Shown here: in pieces, positions 9,501-19,700 of the stretch
How positions within the stretch are numbered: position 1 is the first letter of the stretch
Layout of the letters: every line of letters begins with the position of its first letter
Assembly: GCF_036227565.1 (NCBI RefSeq)
Contig: NZ_CP109460.1
Location: forward strand, 8,246,001-8,310,000
Length of the DNA: 64,000 bases
Reading direction: 5' to 3'
Source of the DNA: Streptomyces sp. NBC_01454
GTDB taxonomy: Bacteria > Actinomycetota > Actinomycetes > Streptomycetales > Streptomycetaceae
Made by a program: the position numbers and the translations under genes
The notes under the pieces: generated by a model
What the model saw: only the letters and a program-made list of their open reading frames with translations
What the model was told of the DNA's origin: nothing
The model's database searches: none

Positions 9501-12500
9501 AACGCCTCCGCGGGTCCCGACCACATCACCTCCCGCAACGACCGCCCCAACAACGGATCCACCACCGCGCACACCTCGTCCAGCACGGCGGCGAACACCG
9601 GGAAACGCCCCGCCAGCTCACGCCCCATACCCGACCGCTGCGCACCCTGACCGGAGAACAGGCCCGCCACCCGCCCGCGTCCGGCCGTTCCGGTGGACAC
9701 CGCCCGGCGCGGCGTCGTCGCGGCCGGGTCCGCGAGTGCGGCGAGGGCGTCGAGCAGCTCCTGCCGGTCCTCGGCCACCAGGACCGCCCGATGGTCGTGA
9801 AGGGACCGGGTCGTGACCAACGACCGGGCCACATCGGCCGGTTCGAGCCCCGGGCGGCCGAGCAGGTGGGAGTGCAGGGCACGGGCCTGTGCCGGGAGTC
9901 CGGCCGCGCTGCGGGCGGTGAGCACATACGGCAGCGGAGTCCGGGCCGCGGCGGCGTCCGACGTGTCCAGGGGAGTGCCGCTCTCGGCGGACTTGCCGTG
10001 CACAGGAGTTCCCCCGGTGGACTCGCCGTCGAGGGGATCGCCCTCCTCCAGCACGATGTGGGCGTTCGTGCCGCTGATTCCGAACGAGGACACCCCGGCC
10101 AAGCGCGGCCGGTCGCCTCGGGGCCAGGGGCGTTCCTCGGTGAGGAGTCGCACGGCCTCCGACGACCAGTCCACCTCGGGTGACGGCGTGTCGGCGTGCA
10201 GCGTGCGGGGCAGCAGTTCGTGCCGCAGCGCCTGCACCATCTTGATCACACCGCCGACTCCGGCCGCCGCCTGTGCGTGGCCGATGTTCGACTTGAGTGA
10301 CCCGAGGTACAGCGGCCGCTCCGCCTCGCGCTCCCGGCCGTAGGTCGCGATCAGGGCCTGGGCCTCGATCGGGTCGCCCAGCCGGGTGCCGGTGCCGTGC
10401 GCCTCGACCGCGTCGACCTCGGTGGCGGCGATGCCCGCCTGCGCGAGCGCGGCTTCTACGACGCGTTGCTGCGCGGGACCGCTCGGGGCGGTCAGGCCGT
10501 TGGACGCACCGTCCTGGTTGACGGCGGAGCCCTGGACCACGGCGAGGACCTCGTGTCCCAGCCGACGCGCGTCGGACAGCCGTTCCACGACGAGCAGGCC
10601 GACGCCCTCCGACCAGCCGGTGCCGTCCGCGTCGGCGGAGAACGACTTGCACCGGCCGTCCACGGCCAGGCCGCCCTGGCGGCTGAACTCGACGAAGATG
10701 TGCGGTGACGCCATCACGGTGGCTCCGCCCGCCAGCGCGAGATCACACTCGCCCCGGCGCAGCGCCTGGCCGGCGAGGTGCAGGGCGACCAGCGAGGACG
10801 AGCAGGCGGTGTCGAGCGTGACCGCCGGGCCCTGAAGCCCGAGAAGGTAGGAGATACGCCCCGACATGACGCTGTTGCTGTTGGCTATGCCGATGATCCC
10901 CTCAAGGCTCTCCGGCGTGCTGCTCAGACGCGACAAGTAGTCGTTGTACATGGTGCCGACGAACACACCGGTCCGGCTGTCGCGCAGTGTGTGGGGAGCG
11001 ATCCCCGCATGCTCCACGGCTGCCCAGGACGCCTCCAGCAGCAGCCGCTGCTGCGGGTCCATGGCCAGCGCCTCACGGGGCGAGATACCGAAGAAGTCCG
11101 CGTCGAATCCGGCGGGATCGTCGAGGAATCCGCCCTCAGTGGTGTACGTGGTACCGGCCCGGGAGCGGTCCGGGTGGTAGAGGCCCGCCAGGTCCCATCC
11201 CCGGTCGGTGGGGAACGCGGTGACGGCGTCCCGGCCCTGCGCGACGAGTCGCCACAAATCCTCGGGAGACGCGACGCCGCCCGGGTAGCGGCAGGACATC
11301 CCGACGATGGCGAGGGGTTCGTCGGCGACGGCCGTTTTGGGCGTGGCGGGCTGCCGGGGGCGTGGCGACGGCTCGGTGGCAAGCTCGCTCTCCAGGTGCC
11401 GGGCGAGCGCGCCGGCGGTCGGATGGTCGAAGACCAGCGTCGCAGGCAGCCGGACACCGGTCGCGGCCGAAAGCCGGTTGCGCAGTTGCACGGACATGAG
11501 GGAGTCGAAACCGAACTCGCCCAGCGGGCGCTCCGCGTCGACCGCGCTCAGGTTGTGGTGCCCCACGGCCGAGGCGATCTCGGCCCGTACGAGGTCGGCC
11601 AATGCCTTGCCGCGGTCCGCGGCCGGGAGGGTGGCCAGCCTCTCGGCCGTCGATCCGGGCGCGGCCGTCGCGGCGGACGCCGTCGGGTGGCGCGGCGTGG
11701 GAGGGAGAGCCGTGAAGAGCGGGGCCGGACGGGTGGCGGCGAACACCGGCAGGAAACGCGGCCACGCCACGTCGGCCAGAACCCGGTTCCCACCGAGGGA
11801 CACCGCCGTCGACAGCGCCGCCATGGCGTCGTTGACCGGCAGCGGGATGAGGCCCTGGCGTCGCAGCCGTCGCTCCAGGTCGGCGTCGACCATACCGCCG
11901 CCCGACCATGGACCCCATGCGAGCGCCGTGCCGGCCAGACCGCGTGCCCGGCGCCGGTCGGCCAGCGCCTCGAGCACGGCGTTGCCCGCCCCGTACGCGC
12001 TCTGCCCTGCGCCTCCCCAGACACCGGAGACGGAGGAGAAGACGACGAAGGCGTCCAAGTCGGCTTCGCCGAGCACCTCGTCGAGGACCCGGGCACCGCC
12101 CGCCTTGCCCTCCAGCACGGCGTGGAACCGGTCGAGGGTGGTCTCCAGCAACGGTGTCTCGTCGGCGACTCCCGCCGCGTGGAACACCGCGCGGACGGGG
12201 GTGCCCGCGTCCGCCGCATCGAGCACCAGCTCGGCCATGGCGGACCGGTCGGCGACATCAGCGGCGACGATCCGCACCGGGGTGCCGGTGGCGGTCAGCT
12301 CGGCCAGCAGTTCCTGCGCGCCGGGCGCCTCCGGACCCCGGCGGGAGACGAGCAGCAGGGAGCAGCCGCCGAGCCCCGCGACCCAGCGGGCGACATGACC
12401 GCCCAGCGCCCCGGTGCCCCCGGTGATCAGCACTGTGCCGGACGGCGTCCAGTCGGCGGGCGGTTGCGTCGGCCGGTCCGGCTTGATCAGGCGGCGTACG

Positions 12501-15500
12501 GACACCCCGTCGGACCTGAGGCGAATGTGGTCCTCGCCCGTGCCCGCGGAGAGCAGGCCGGCCAGGCAGTCGAGGTCGGGCCGTGCGCCGGCCGGGGGCA
12601 GATCGACCAGGCCGCCCCAGCGGTCCGGGAGTTCCAGGGCCGCCGCCCGGCCTGCGCCCCACACCGCGGCCGTGTCGAGCTCGTCGTCGGACTCATGGGT
12701 CAGGCACCACACCGGGGCGTCCACACCGGCGTCGGTGAGCGCCTGCAGCGCGGTGACGAGGATGTCCGGGTGGGCGGCGAACAGCAGCACACCGTCCGGG
12801 GCCGTGGCGGTGGGGACGTGTGTGACGTCGGCCAGCCGTGCCACGAGACCGGGGCGGTCCGGGGTGGTGTCGAGATCGACGGCGAGCGTGTGCTCGGCCA
12901 GGTCCCGGGTCCAGGAGACGTCCGTCGCCGGTGGCGCAAGGACGATCCACGTGCCGGGGAGCCGGTCGGCACGCGGCGGGTCGGGCAGGAGCTGCCAGGT
13001 GACCTCGTAGCCGAGGCGATGGAGGTGCCCGTCCGCCCGTGCCGTCAGCCGGGCGGTGTCAGCCGCCCGCAGCACCAGTTCCCCGATGGTGAGGACGGGG
13101 TCCCCGGTGCTGGTGACCGCGTCCAGGCGCATGGTCTCGGCGCCGGTGCTCAGACGTACACGCAGTTCGGAGGCGCCCGGGGAGTGCACGGTGGCCCGGC
13201 CGAAGGCGAAGGGCAGCCGGACCTGCTCACCGGAGTCGGCGGCGGCTGCCAGCGGGTGCAGGGCGGCGTCCAGCAGCGCGGGGTGGCAGCCGTACCGGCC
13301 GTCGTGGGCCCGCTCGGGGAGGACGACCTCGGCGTACAGCTCGTCGCCGGACCGCCATAGCGCCCGCAGACCGCGGAAGACCGGGCCGTAGCCGTAGCCA
13401 CGGGCGGCGAGGCTGTCGTAGAGCTCCTCGACCGGCATCTCCTCGGCGCCCTGCGGCGGCCACTGTCCCATGGCCCACTCGGCGTCGGTGGGAGGGTTCC
13501 CCTGAGGGGAGGGCTCGGGGGGCTCTGCCACGAGCCTTCCCGTGGCGTACTCCACCCAGTCGCCGTCGGCGTCGCCGCTCCGGCCTCGGATCACCAGCGC
13601 GCGCTCCGGCTCGCCCGGCGGTTCGACCCAGACCTGGATGTCGGTGCCGGCGGCGGGCAGGACGAGCGGGGTCTGCACGACGAGGTCGGCGACCTGCCGC
13701 CACCCGACCTGCCGGGCGGCCCGCAGGGCGAGTTCCAGGAAGCCGGTACCGGGGAAGATCACGGCACCGGAGACCGCGTGGTCGGCGAGCCAGGGATCCC
13801 GGTCGGGCGAGATCCTGCCGGTGAGCACCACGCCGCCCTGGCCCGGCAGTTCCACGATGCCGGACAGCAGGGGGTGGTCCAGCGCGTCGGCACCGGCACT
13901 CGTGAGGGCGGGGGGCGCGAGCCAGTAACGCCGGTGCTGGAAGGGGTAGGCGGGCAGGTCGGCACGGGGAGCGGCCGGGAAGAGCGCCGTCCAGTCGACC
14001 TCGACGCCGTGCGCATGGGCCTCGCCGAGCGCGGTCAGCAGAGTCAGGGTCTCGTTCTGCTCACGGCGGCAACTCGGCAAAACCGTATGACCGGTGTCGA
14101 TCAGCGGTGCCAGGGCCGTGTCGGGGCCGATCTCGACGACGACGTCCGCCTCCGCAAGCCGCGCGGCGGCGTCATGGAACCGCACCGCCCGGCGGGCGTG
14201 GTCGACCCAGTAGGCAGCGGTGGCGAACGGATGCGTGGTCTCGGCCGACGCCCTCACCGGCAGCGTCGGCTCCCTCCGGTCCAGCTGGTCCGCCACCGCA
14301 CGGAGCTCGTCCAGAACCGGTTCCATCAACGGCGAGTGGAACGCGTGGCTGACCCGTAGCCGGCTCGTGCGCCGACCACGCTCGCGCCATATCTCGGCGA
14401 CCCGCTCGACCTCCTCACGGGCACCGGAGACCACCACCGCCTCAGGGCCGTTGACCGCGGCGATGCCCACGAGCGCCGGATCCCCCAGGGTCGCGGCGAC
14501 ATCCTCCTCGCCGGCGGCGACCGCCAGCATCGCTCCGCCCGCCGGCAACTGCTGCATCAGCCGGCCGCGCGCCACGGCCAACCGGGCCCCGTCGCCCAGG
14601 GACAACGCCCCGGCCACCACCGCGGCGGCGATCTCCCCCACGGAGTGCCCCGCGAGCACGGAGAATTCCACGCCCCACGACTGCCACAACCGCGCCAACG
14701 CCACCTCGAACGCGAACAGCGCCGGCTGCGCGAACTCCGTCCGCTCCAACTGCTCCGCGGGCCCTGACCACATCACCTCCCGCAACGGCCGCCCCAACAA
14801 CGGATCCACCACCGCGCACACCTCGTCCAGCACGGCGGCGAACACCGGGAAGTCCTCGGCCAGTCGACGGCCCATCCCCACGTGCTGAGCGCCTTGGCCG
14901 GAGAACACAGCCGCCACTCGGCCGCCGCCGGCAGCCACGGGAGTGACGTTCCCGAGCCCGGCCAGCACGGCGTCGCGGTCACCCGTGACCGTCGCACGAT
15001 GCTCGAACGCCGTCCGGTGCACAGCCGACTCCCGCGCCGCCCGCGCGAGGGACAGCTCCGGCCGGGCCGCCAGGTGCTCCCGCAGTGCCGCCGCCTGTGC
15101 ACGCACGGCCCCCGGCGTCCTGCCCGACAGCACCAGCGGTACCGAGGTCTCCGCCCACGGGGCCGAGGGCTCCGCCTCGTTCTCTCCCGCGGGCTCGGGG
15201 ACGAACTCCTCCACGATCACATGCGCGTTCGTGCCGCTCATTCCGAAGGAGGACACACCGGCCCGACGCGGGCGGTCCTCGACGCGCTCCCACGCCTGCT
15301 CCCGCGCCAGCAGCGCGACCGTCCCCGCGGACCAGTCGACCTCCGTCGACGGACGGTCCGCATAAAGGCTCCGTGGCAGTACGCCGTGCCGCAACGCCTG
15401 CACCATCTTGATCACGCCACCGACGCCCGCGGCCGCCTGGGTGTGCCCGAGGTTCGACTTCAACGAACCGAGCCACAGCGGCCGTTGTGCCGAACGCCCC

Positions 15501-16588
15501 CGGCCGTACGTCGCCATCAGGGCCTGTGCCTCGATGGGGTCGCCCAGCCGCGTTCCCGTCCCGTGCGCCTCCACCACGTCGATCTCGTCCGCGCTCAGAC
15601 GCGCATTGCGCAGAGCCGAGTCGATGACGCGCTGCTGAGCGGCACCACTCGGCGCCGTCATCCCGTTCGAGGCACCGTCCTGGTTGACCGCGCTGCCCCG
15701 CACCACCGCCAGGACCTCGTGCCCCAGCCGCCGCGCGTCCGACAACCGCTCCACGGCCAGCACGCCCACCCCCTCGGACCAGCCGGTTCCGTCTCCGTCG
15801 TCGGCGAAGGAGTGACAACGGCCGTCGGTGGACAGCACCCGCTGACGGCTGTACTCGACGAAGAAGGTGGGGCCGGCCATGATCGCAACGCCGCCGGCCA
15901 GCGCCAGATCGCACTCGCCCGTGCGGAGCGACTGACATGCCAGGTGCAGGGAGACGAGCGAGGAGGAGCACGCGGTGTCGACGGTGACGGCGGGACCCTC
16001 CAGGCCGAAGTGGTAGGCGACCCTGCCGACGGCCATGCTGCCCGCGCTGCCCATGTGGACGTAGCCCTCGAACCCGTCGGGGGCTTGGGTGAAACGGCTG
16101 CCGTAGTCGTGGTGCATGACACCTGTGAACACGCCCGTGCGGCTGCCGCGCAGGGTGGCGGGGCGGATGCCTGCGCTCTCCAGCGCCTCCCAGGACGTCT
16201 CCAGCAGCAGCCGCTGCTGCGGGTCCATGGCCAGCGCTTCTCGCGGGCTGAGTCCGAAGAAGTCGGCGTCGAAGAGGTCGATGTCGGTGAGGAAGCCGCC
16301 TTCGCGGGTGTACGACTTCCCGACGGCGTCCGGGTCGGGGTCGTAGAGGCCGGCCACATCCCAGCCGCGGTCCTGCGGGAAGCCGCTGATGGCGTCGCGC
16401 CCCTCCACGACGAGCCGCCACAGGTCATCGGCGCCGTGCACCCCGTCCGGGTACCGGCAGCCGATGCCCACGATCGCGATCGGCTCGTGGTTCTTCGTCT
16501 CGGCGTCCCGCAGCCGCGATCGGGTCTTCTGCAGATCGGTGGTGACCTTGCGCAGGTATGCGACGAGCTGGCTTTCGTCTGTTGTCAT
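6503..16588 (-). CDS. type I polyketide synthase, modules 2 and 3 (KS-AT-DH-KR-ACP, KS-AT-KR-ACP)
   Basis: About 3361 residues from ATG 16588 (MTTDESQLVAYL; AGGTG 9 bases upstream; a GTG at 16597 is the alternative). The N-terminal coiled coil YLRKVTTDLQKTRSRL is a docking domain. Module 2: KS DTACSSS about residue 204; AT GHSVGE about 647 with HAFH about 749 (malonyl); DH HAVSGAVIFP about 936 and LLDAALH; KR about 1390-1540, without LDD and with GVWG (A-type); ACP FDSLMS about 1696. Module 3: KS Cys about 1927; AT GHSVGE about 2396 and HAFH (malonyl); no DH; KR about 2930-3080, without LDD and with GTWG (A-type); ACP about 3239; docking tail LLAFVEKHFD. Predicted output: the C12=C13 bond (Z expected from an A-type KR plus DH) and the C11 hydroxyl. 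It follows the loading/module 1 gene by 124 bp. Confidence 0.93.
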   Translation of the reverse strand: MTTDESQLVAYLRKVTTDLQKTRSRLRDAETKNHEPIAIVGIGCRYPDGVHGADDLWRLVVEGRDAISGFPQDRGWDVAGLYDPDPDAVGKSYTREGGFLTDIDLFDADFFGLSPREALAMDPQQRLLLETSWEALESAGIRPATLRGSRTGVFTGVMHHDYGSRFTQAPDGFEGYVHMGSAGSMAVGRVAYHFGLEGPAVTVDTACSSSLVSLHLACQSLRTGECDLALAGGVAIMAGPTFFVEYSRQRVLSTDGRCHSFADDGDGTGWSEGVGVLAVERLSDARRLGHEVLAVVRGSAVNQDGASNGMTAPSGAAQQRVIDSALRNARLSADEIDVVEAHGTGTRLGDPIEAQALMATYGRGRSAQRPLWLGSLKSNLGHTQAAAGVGGVIKMVQALRHGVLPRSLYADRPSTEVDWSAGTVALLAREQAWERVEDRPRRAGVSSFGMSGTNAHVIVEEFVPEPAGENEAEPSAPWAETSVPLVLSGRTPGAVRAQAAALREHLAARPELSLARAARESAVHRTAFEHRATVTGDRDAVLAGLGNVTPVAAGGGRVAAVFSGQGAQHVGMGRRLAEDFPVFAAVLDEVCAVVDPLLGRPLREVMWSGPAEQLERTEFAQPALFAFEVALARLWQSWGVEFSVLAGHSVGEIAAAVVAGALSLGDGARLAVARGRLMQQLPAGGAMLAVAAGEEDVAATLGDPALVGIAAVNGPEAVVVSGAREEVERVAEIWRERGRRTSRLRVSHAFHSPLMEPVLDELRAVADQLDRREPTLPVRASAETTHPFATAAYWVDHARRAVRFHDAAARLAEADVVVEIGPDTALAPLIDTGHTVLPSCRREQNETLTLLTALGEAHAHGVEVDWTALFPAAPRADLPAYPFQHRRYWLAPPALTSAGADALDHPLLSGIVELPGQGGVVLTGRISPDRDPWLADHAVSGAVIFPGTGFLELALRAARQVGWRQVADLVVQTPLVLPAAGTDIQVWVEPPGEPERALVIRGRSGDADGDWVEYATGRLVAEPPEPSPQGNPPTDAEWAMGQWPPQGAEEMPVEELYDSLAARGYGYGPVFRGLRALWRSGDELYAEVVLPERAHDGRYGCHPALLDAALHPLAAAADSGEQVRLPFAFGRATVHSPGASELRVRLSTGAETMRLDAVTSTGDPVLTIGELVLRAADTARLTARADGHLHRLGYEVTWQLLPDPPRADRLPGTWIVLAPPATDVSWTRDLAEHTLAVDLDTTPDRPGLVARLADVTHVPTATAPDGVLLFAAHPDILVTALQALTDAGVDAPVWCLTHESDDELDTAAVWGAGRAAALELPDRWGGLVDLPPAGARPDLDCLAGLLSAGTGEDHIRLRSDGVSVRRLIKPDRPTQPPADWTPSGTVLITGGTGALGGHVARWVAGLGGCSLLLVSRRGPEAPGAQELLAELTATGTPVRIVAADVADRSAMAELVLDAADAGTPVRAVFHAAGVADETPLLETTLDRFHAVLEGKAGGARVLDEVLGEADLDAFVVFSSVSGVWGGAGQSAYGAGNAVLEALADRRRARGLAGTALAWGPWSGGGMVDADLERRLRRQGLIPLPVNDAMAALSTAVSLGGNRVLADVAWPRFLPVFAATRPAPLFTALPPTPRHPTASAATAAPGSTAERLATLPAADRGKALADLVRAEIASAVGHHNLSAVDAERPLGEFGFDSLMSVQLRNRLSAATGVRLPATLVFDHPTAGALARHLESELATEPSPRPRQPATPKTAVADEPLAIVGMSCRYPGGVASPEDLWRLVAQGRDAVTAFPTDRGWDLAGLYHPDRSRAGTTYTTEGGFLDDPAGFDADFFGISPREALAMDPQQRLLLEASWAAVEHAGIAPHTLRDSRTGVFVGTMYNDYLSRLSSTPESLEGIIGIANSNSVMSGRISYLLGLQGPAVTLDTACSSSLVALHLAGQALRRGECDLALAGGATVMASPHIFVEFSRQGGLAVDGRCKSFSADADGTGWSEGVGLLVVERLSDARRLGHEVLAVVQGSAVNQDGASNGLTAPSGPAQQRVVEAALAQAGIAATEVDAVEAHGTGTRLGDPIEAQALIATYGREREAERPLYLGSLKSNIGHAQAAAGVGGVIKMVQALRHELLPRTLHADTPSPEVDWSSEAVRLLTEERPWPRGDRPRLAGVSSFGISGTNAHIVLEEGDPLDGESTGGTPVHGKSAESGTPLDTSDAAAARTPLPYVLTARSAAGLPAQARALHSHLLGRPGLEPADVARSLVTTRSLHDHRAVLVAEDRQELLDALAALADPAATTPRRAVSTGTAGRGRVAGLFSGQGAQRSGMGRELAGRFPVFAAVLDEVCAVVDPLLGRSLREVMWSGPAEALERTEFAQPALFAFEVAMARLWQSWGVEFSVLLGHSVGEITAACVSGVLSLPDAARMVVARGRLMQALPEGGAMVAIAAGEEEVAASLADVPDVAIAAVNGPEAVVVSGTEADVLRIADHWRGLGRRTTRLRVSHAFHSPLMEPMLGDFAEVVESLTFRAPTIPVVPAAATDLSFATPAYWVASARHAVRFADALSGLDGADVLVELGPDAALAPLAGTEKPVLASTRRDHPEVRTLVTALGAGHAHGVSVDWTAALGEGRQVRLPTYSFQHERYWLDEDAAAGRGTGSVDDATTARFWQAVENQDLDGLTRTLGLDAETSLRAALPVLQDWHRTSTTLAQAAGWRYRVAWDRLPTDDTAVALDGTWWIVVPREAADTTTADAVRRALAAAGANPRVITIDPHRTDRATLAKELAAAADGTVAGTVSLLAESGGEDTRHRGVAAGALATVVLLQALHDADVSTRLWTLTRGAVRTGPADTAPNPWHAQVWGLGRVAALEHPALWGGLIDLPAEGEPAGLAAVLSGTAGEDQVALRGDGVRARRLTPADTHNAPGADARAPGADRWTDGAVLITGGTGALGAHTARMLASRGASRLVLVSRRGPAAPGAEELRAELETLGATVDLTACDVTDRDAVGRLAEGLAAEGTPVRAVVHAAGVAAEQPLTELVGDGFSAVTDAKVTAAEILDDVLGDDLAAFVVYSSIAGTWGSAGNGPYAAANAHLDALVERRRARGAVGTAVAWGPWSGGGMADDRFQEEMRRRGVSALSPQGATAALTQALEHDDTTVTVVDVDWDRFARVFASNRPSPLLRHLTEPAAAAGEAPARTEQAERLAALDAVTRRGAALDLVRAEVAGVLGHATSQAVAVDRAFTDMGFDSLMAVELRARLGVVSGLALPTTLVFDHPSPAEVADFLCDQFEPDRDALTNEILEKLDWLENTLLDGAHSQGARARFGSRLDALLARLDRTTAPPESRLSDPATDAIESATAEELLAFVEKHFD

Positions 16589-16712
16589 GGCTTGCACCTA
16601 TCGGCTTCGCGGCTGTCTGCCCGGAACAGGGCGCGACGGGAACAGGAGTGGTGGCACAGGGATCGGTGGCGGCTCCGCCCGGGGCCGGCGAGGCCGACGG
16701 AGCCGCCCGGGG

Positions 16713-19700
16713 TCAGATGTCCCCCAACTCGGTGTCGATGAACTGCATCAGCTCGGTGGCGCTGGCCGAGGCGAGCCCGTCCGTCTCGGCGACCGGCCTG
16801 GCGTCGAGTGCGGCCAGCCGGTCCAGCAGCTCGGTGAGCCGGCCGGCCAGGGCCTTGCGGGTGGAGGTGTCGGTGAGCGGGGAAAGGACCCTGCTCTCGA
16901 TGTGCTCGACCACCTCCAGCAGCGGCTTTTCGGCCGGCGCGGCGCCGGCATCGCCAAGGTCGAGGTGCCCCAGAAGATGCAGGGCCAGCGCGTTCGGCGT
17001 CGGATGGTCGAAGACCAGCGTGGCGGGCAGCTTGACGCCGATGAGACCGGCGAACCTGTTGCGCAGTTCAACGGACATCAGGGAGTCGAACCCGATCTCC
17101 TTGAGCGCACGGTCGGGACTGACCCGCTCGGGTCCGGACTCTCCGATGAGTGCCGCCACATGGGTCCGCACGACCTCGGTCAGGGCGGGGAGCCGTTCGG
17201 CGTCCGGCAGTGCGGCGAGCCGCTGCGTGAGGTTCTGCGTCGCGCCCTCGGTACGCCGGCCGTCCGATGGTGCCAGGGACTCAGGGGCGGCCTTTTCCTC
17301 GAACGAGCTGAGCAGAGGACTGGGCCGGGACGCGGTGAACGCAGGCAGGAAGCGCGACCAGGTGAGGTCGGCCACCACCGGGTCCCACGTGCTGTCGGCC
17401 ATGATGCTCTGCTCCATGGCCTGGAGAGCGGCAGGCACCAGGAGAGGTGTCAGACCACGCTTGCGCAGTTCCCGTTCATCGTGCTCCGTCAGCATGCCGC
17501 CGCCCGCCCACGGCCCCCAGGCGACGGAGACCGCGGGCTTGCCCTGCTCGCGCCGGCGCCGGGCGAGCGCGTCGAGGCAGGCGTTGCCCGCGGCGTACCC
17601 GGCCTGGCCCGCGGCGCCCCAGACCCCGGAGATGGAGGAGAACAGGACGAAGTCGTCGAGGTCCGGCAGCAGTTCGTCCAGCAGCAGGGCACCTTCGACC
17701 TTGGCCGCCATCTGGGCCGCCAGTTCCTCGGCCCCGGTCTTCACGATCCGTACGTCCCGGACCACGCCCGCGGCATGCACCACGGTGCGCACGGGGGTCC
17801 CCTCTGCTGCCAGGGTGGCAATCAAACCGCCCATCGCGGCACGGTCCGTCACATCGACGGCGACGGCATCCGCCCTGGCGCCGAACGCGGAGATTTCCTC
17901 CAGCAGTTCGGTGGCGCCGGGGGCCGCCGAACCCTGACGGGAGAGGAGGAGGATGCGATCGGCGCTGCCCTGTTCGGCGATCCGGCGGGCGACATGCCCC
18001 CCGAGACCGCCGGTCCCGCCGGTGATCAGCACAGTGCCCTTGGGCGTCCAGGTACCGGTCTGTGGCGCGGGCGCGGTCACGAGCCTGCGAGCCCACAGAC
18101 GTCCGTCGCGCAGGGCGAGTTGGTCCTCGGCGGCGTCGTCGGCGCCATCGCCATCACCGTCGCCGTCGCCGGTGAGGATCCCGGCGAGGGCCCGTCGGGT
18201 CGCGTCGTCGATGCGCTCGGGCAGATCCACCAGTCCGCCCCAGCGGTCGGGCAGTTCCAGTGCGGCGACCCGGCCGAGCCCCCAGACACCCGCCGCCCGC
18301 ACGTCGGCGGCGGGGTCGGCCGTCCCCACTGCGACGGCACCGCTCGTGACGCACCAGACCGGGCCGGTCTGCCGCCCGGCGACCTCGTGCAGGGCGGCGC
18401 GCAGATCCTCCGCGCGTCCGGCGCCGACCAGCACCCCGTCCGGCGCGGTCGAGCGGTCCCAGGAAGCGGCGGTGAGCGGGTCTTCGAAGAGGGAGCCGAG
18501 CGCCGAGGGCACCTCGCCGAGCAGGAGCCAGTTCCCGGGCACCCGGTCGGTGGTGGCGACCCGCCCCAACTGCCGCCACATCACGGAAAACCACCCGGTG
18601 CGGCCGGTCGCCCCCGCCGTCTCCAGCTGTGCGCGCTCGATGGAGCGCAAGATGAGGCCCTCCATGGCGAGGACGGGGGACCCGGCGTCGTCCGCGATCC
18701 ACACGGCGGCGGAGTCGGCGTCCGCCCGGATCCGCACCCGCAGCCGCCGGGCATCCGAGGAGAACAGGGACACGCTGTTGAAGGAGAACGGCAGCCGGAC
18801 CTCGCCGGCCTCGTAGAGGCTGCCGGTGATCGGCAGGGCATGCAGGGCGGCGTCCAGCAGTGCGGGGTGGATACCGAACCCGCGCGGCTGCCTCTCGGGG
18901 AGCATGACCTCCGCGAAGAGGTCGCCGGCACGCTCCCAGAGGGCCTTGGTGCCCCGGAAAGCCGGGCCGTACTCGTAGCCACGGGCCGCGAGCTCCTCGT
19001 AGAAGGAGCGGCCGACGAGCTGCCGCGCACCGGCCGGGGGCCAGACCCCGCCGGTCCAGTCACCGTCGCTGAAACCTGCGGTGTCGGCGGTCCGCGCCGC
19101 GAGGAGACCGGTGGCGTGCAGCGTCCAGTCGCCGCCGGTCTCCCTGGTTCGGATCTGCAGTTCACGCTCGCCGTCCTGGCCCGGCCCCACCCACACCTGG
19201 AGGTCGCGGGGCTTGCCCTCGGCGAACACCATCGGCGCGCGCAGGACGAGTTCGTCGACCGACCCGGCGCCGGCCGCGCGGGCCGCTTCGAGCGCGAGCT
19301 CGACGAAGCCCGTGCCGGGCAGCAGCATCGTGCCCATGACGACGTGGTGCGACAGCCACGGATCGCTGCCGGGTGCCAGCCTGCCGGACAGCAGCAGGCC
19401 GCCCGCACCCGGCAGATCCGTGCGCGAGGTGAGCATCGGGTGCGGCTGCGGATCCGCTCCCGCGGAGACCCGGGCGAGGGTGTCCGACGCGGAGTCCCAG
19501 TAGCGCTGCCGCTGGAAGGCGTACGTGGGCAGGTCGGTGCGGGGAGCGGGCGGCAGGAGGGCGGCCCAGTCGACGTCGGTGCCATGGGCGTGGGCCTGGC
19601 CCAGCGCGGTGAGGACGGAGTGCGTCTCGGACCGGCCGCGCCGGGTGCTGGGCAGGACGGTGTGACCGGTCTCGATCAGCGGGGCCAGGGCGGCGTCCGG

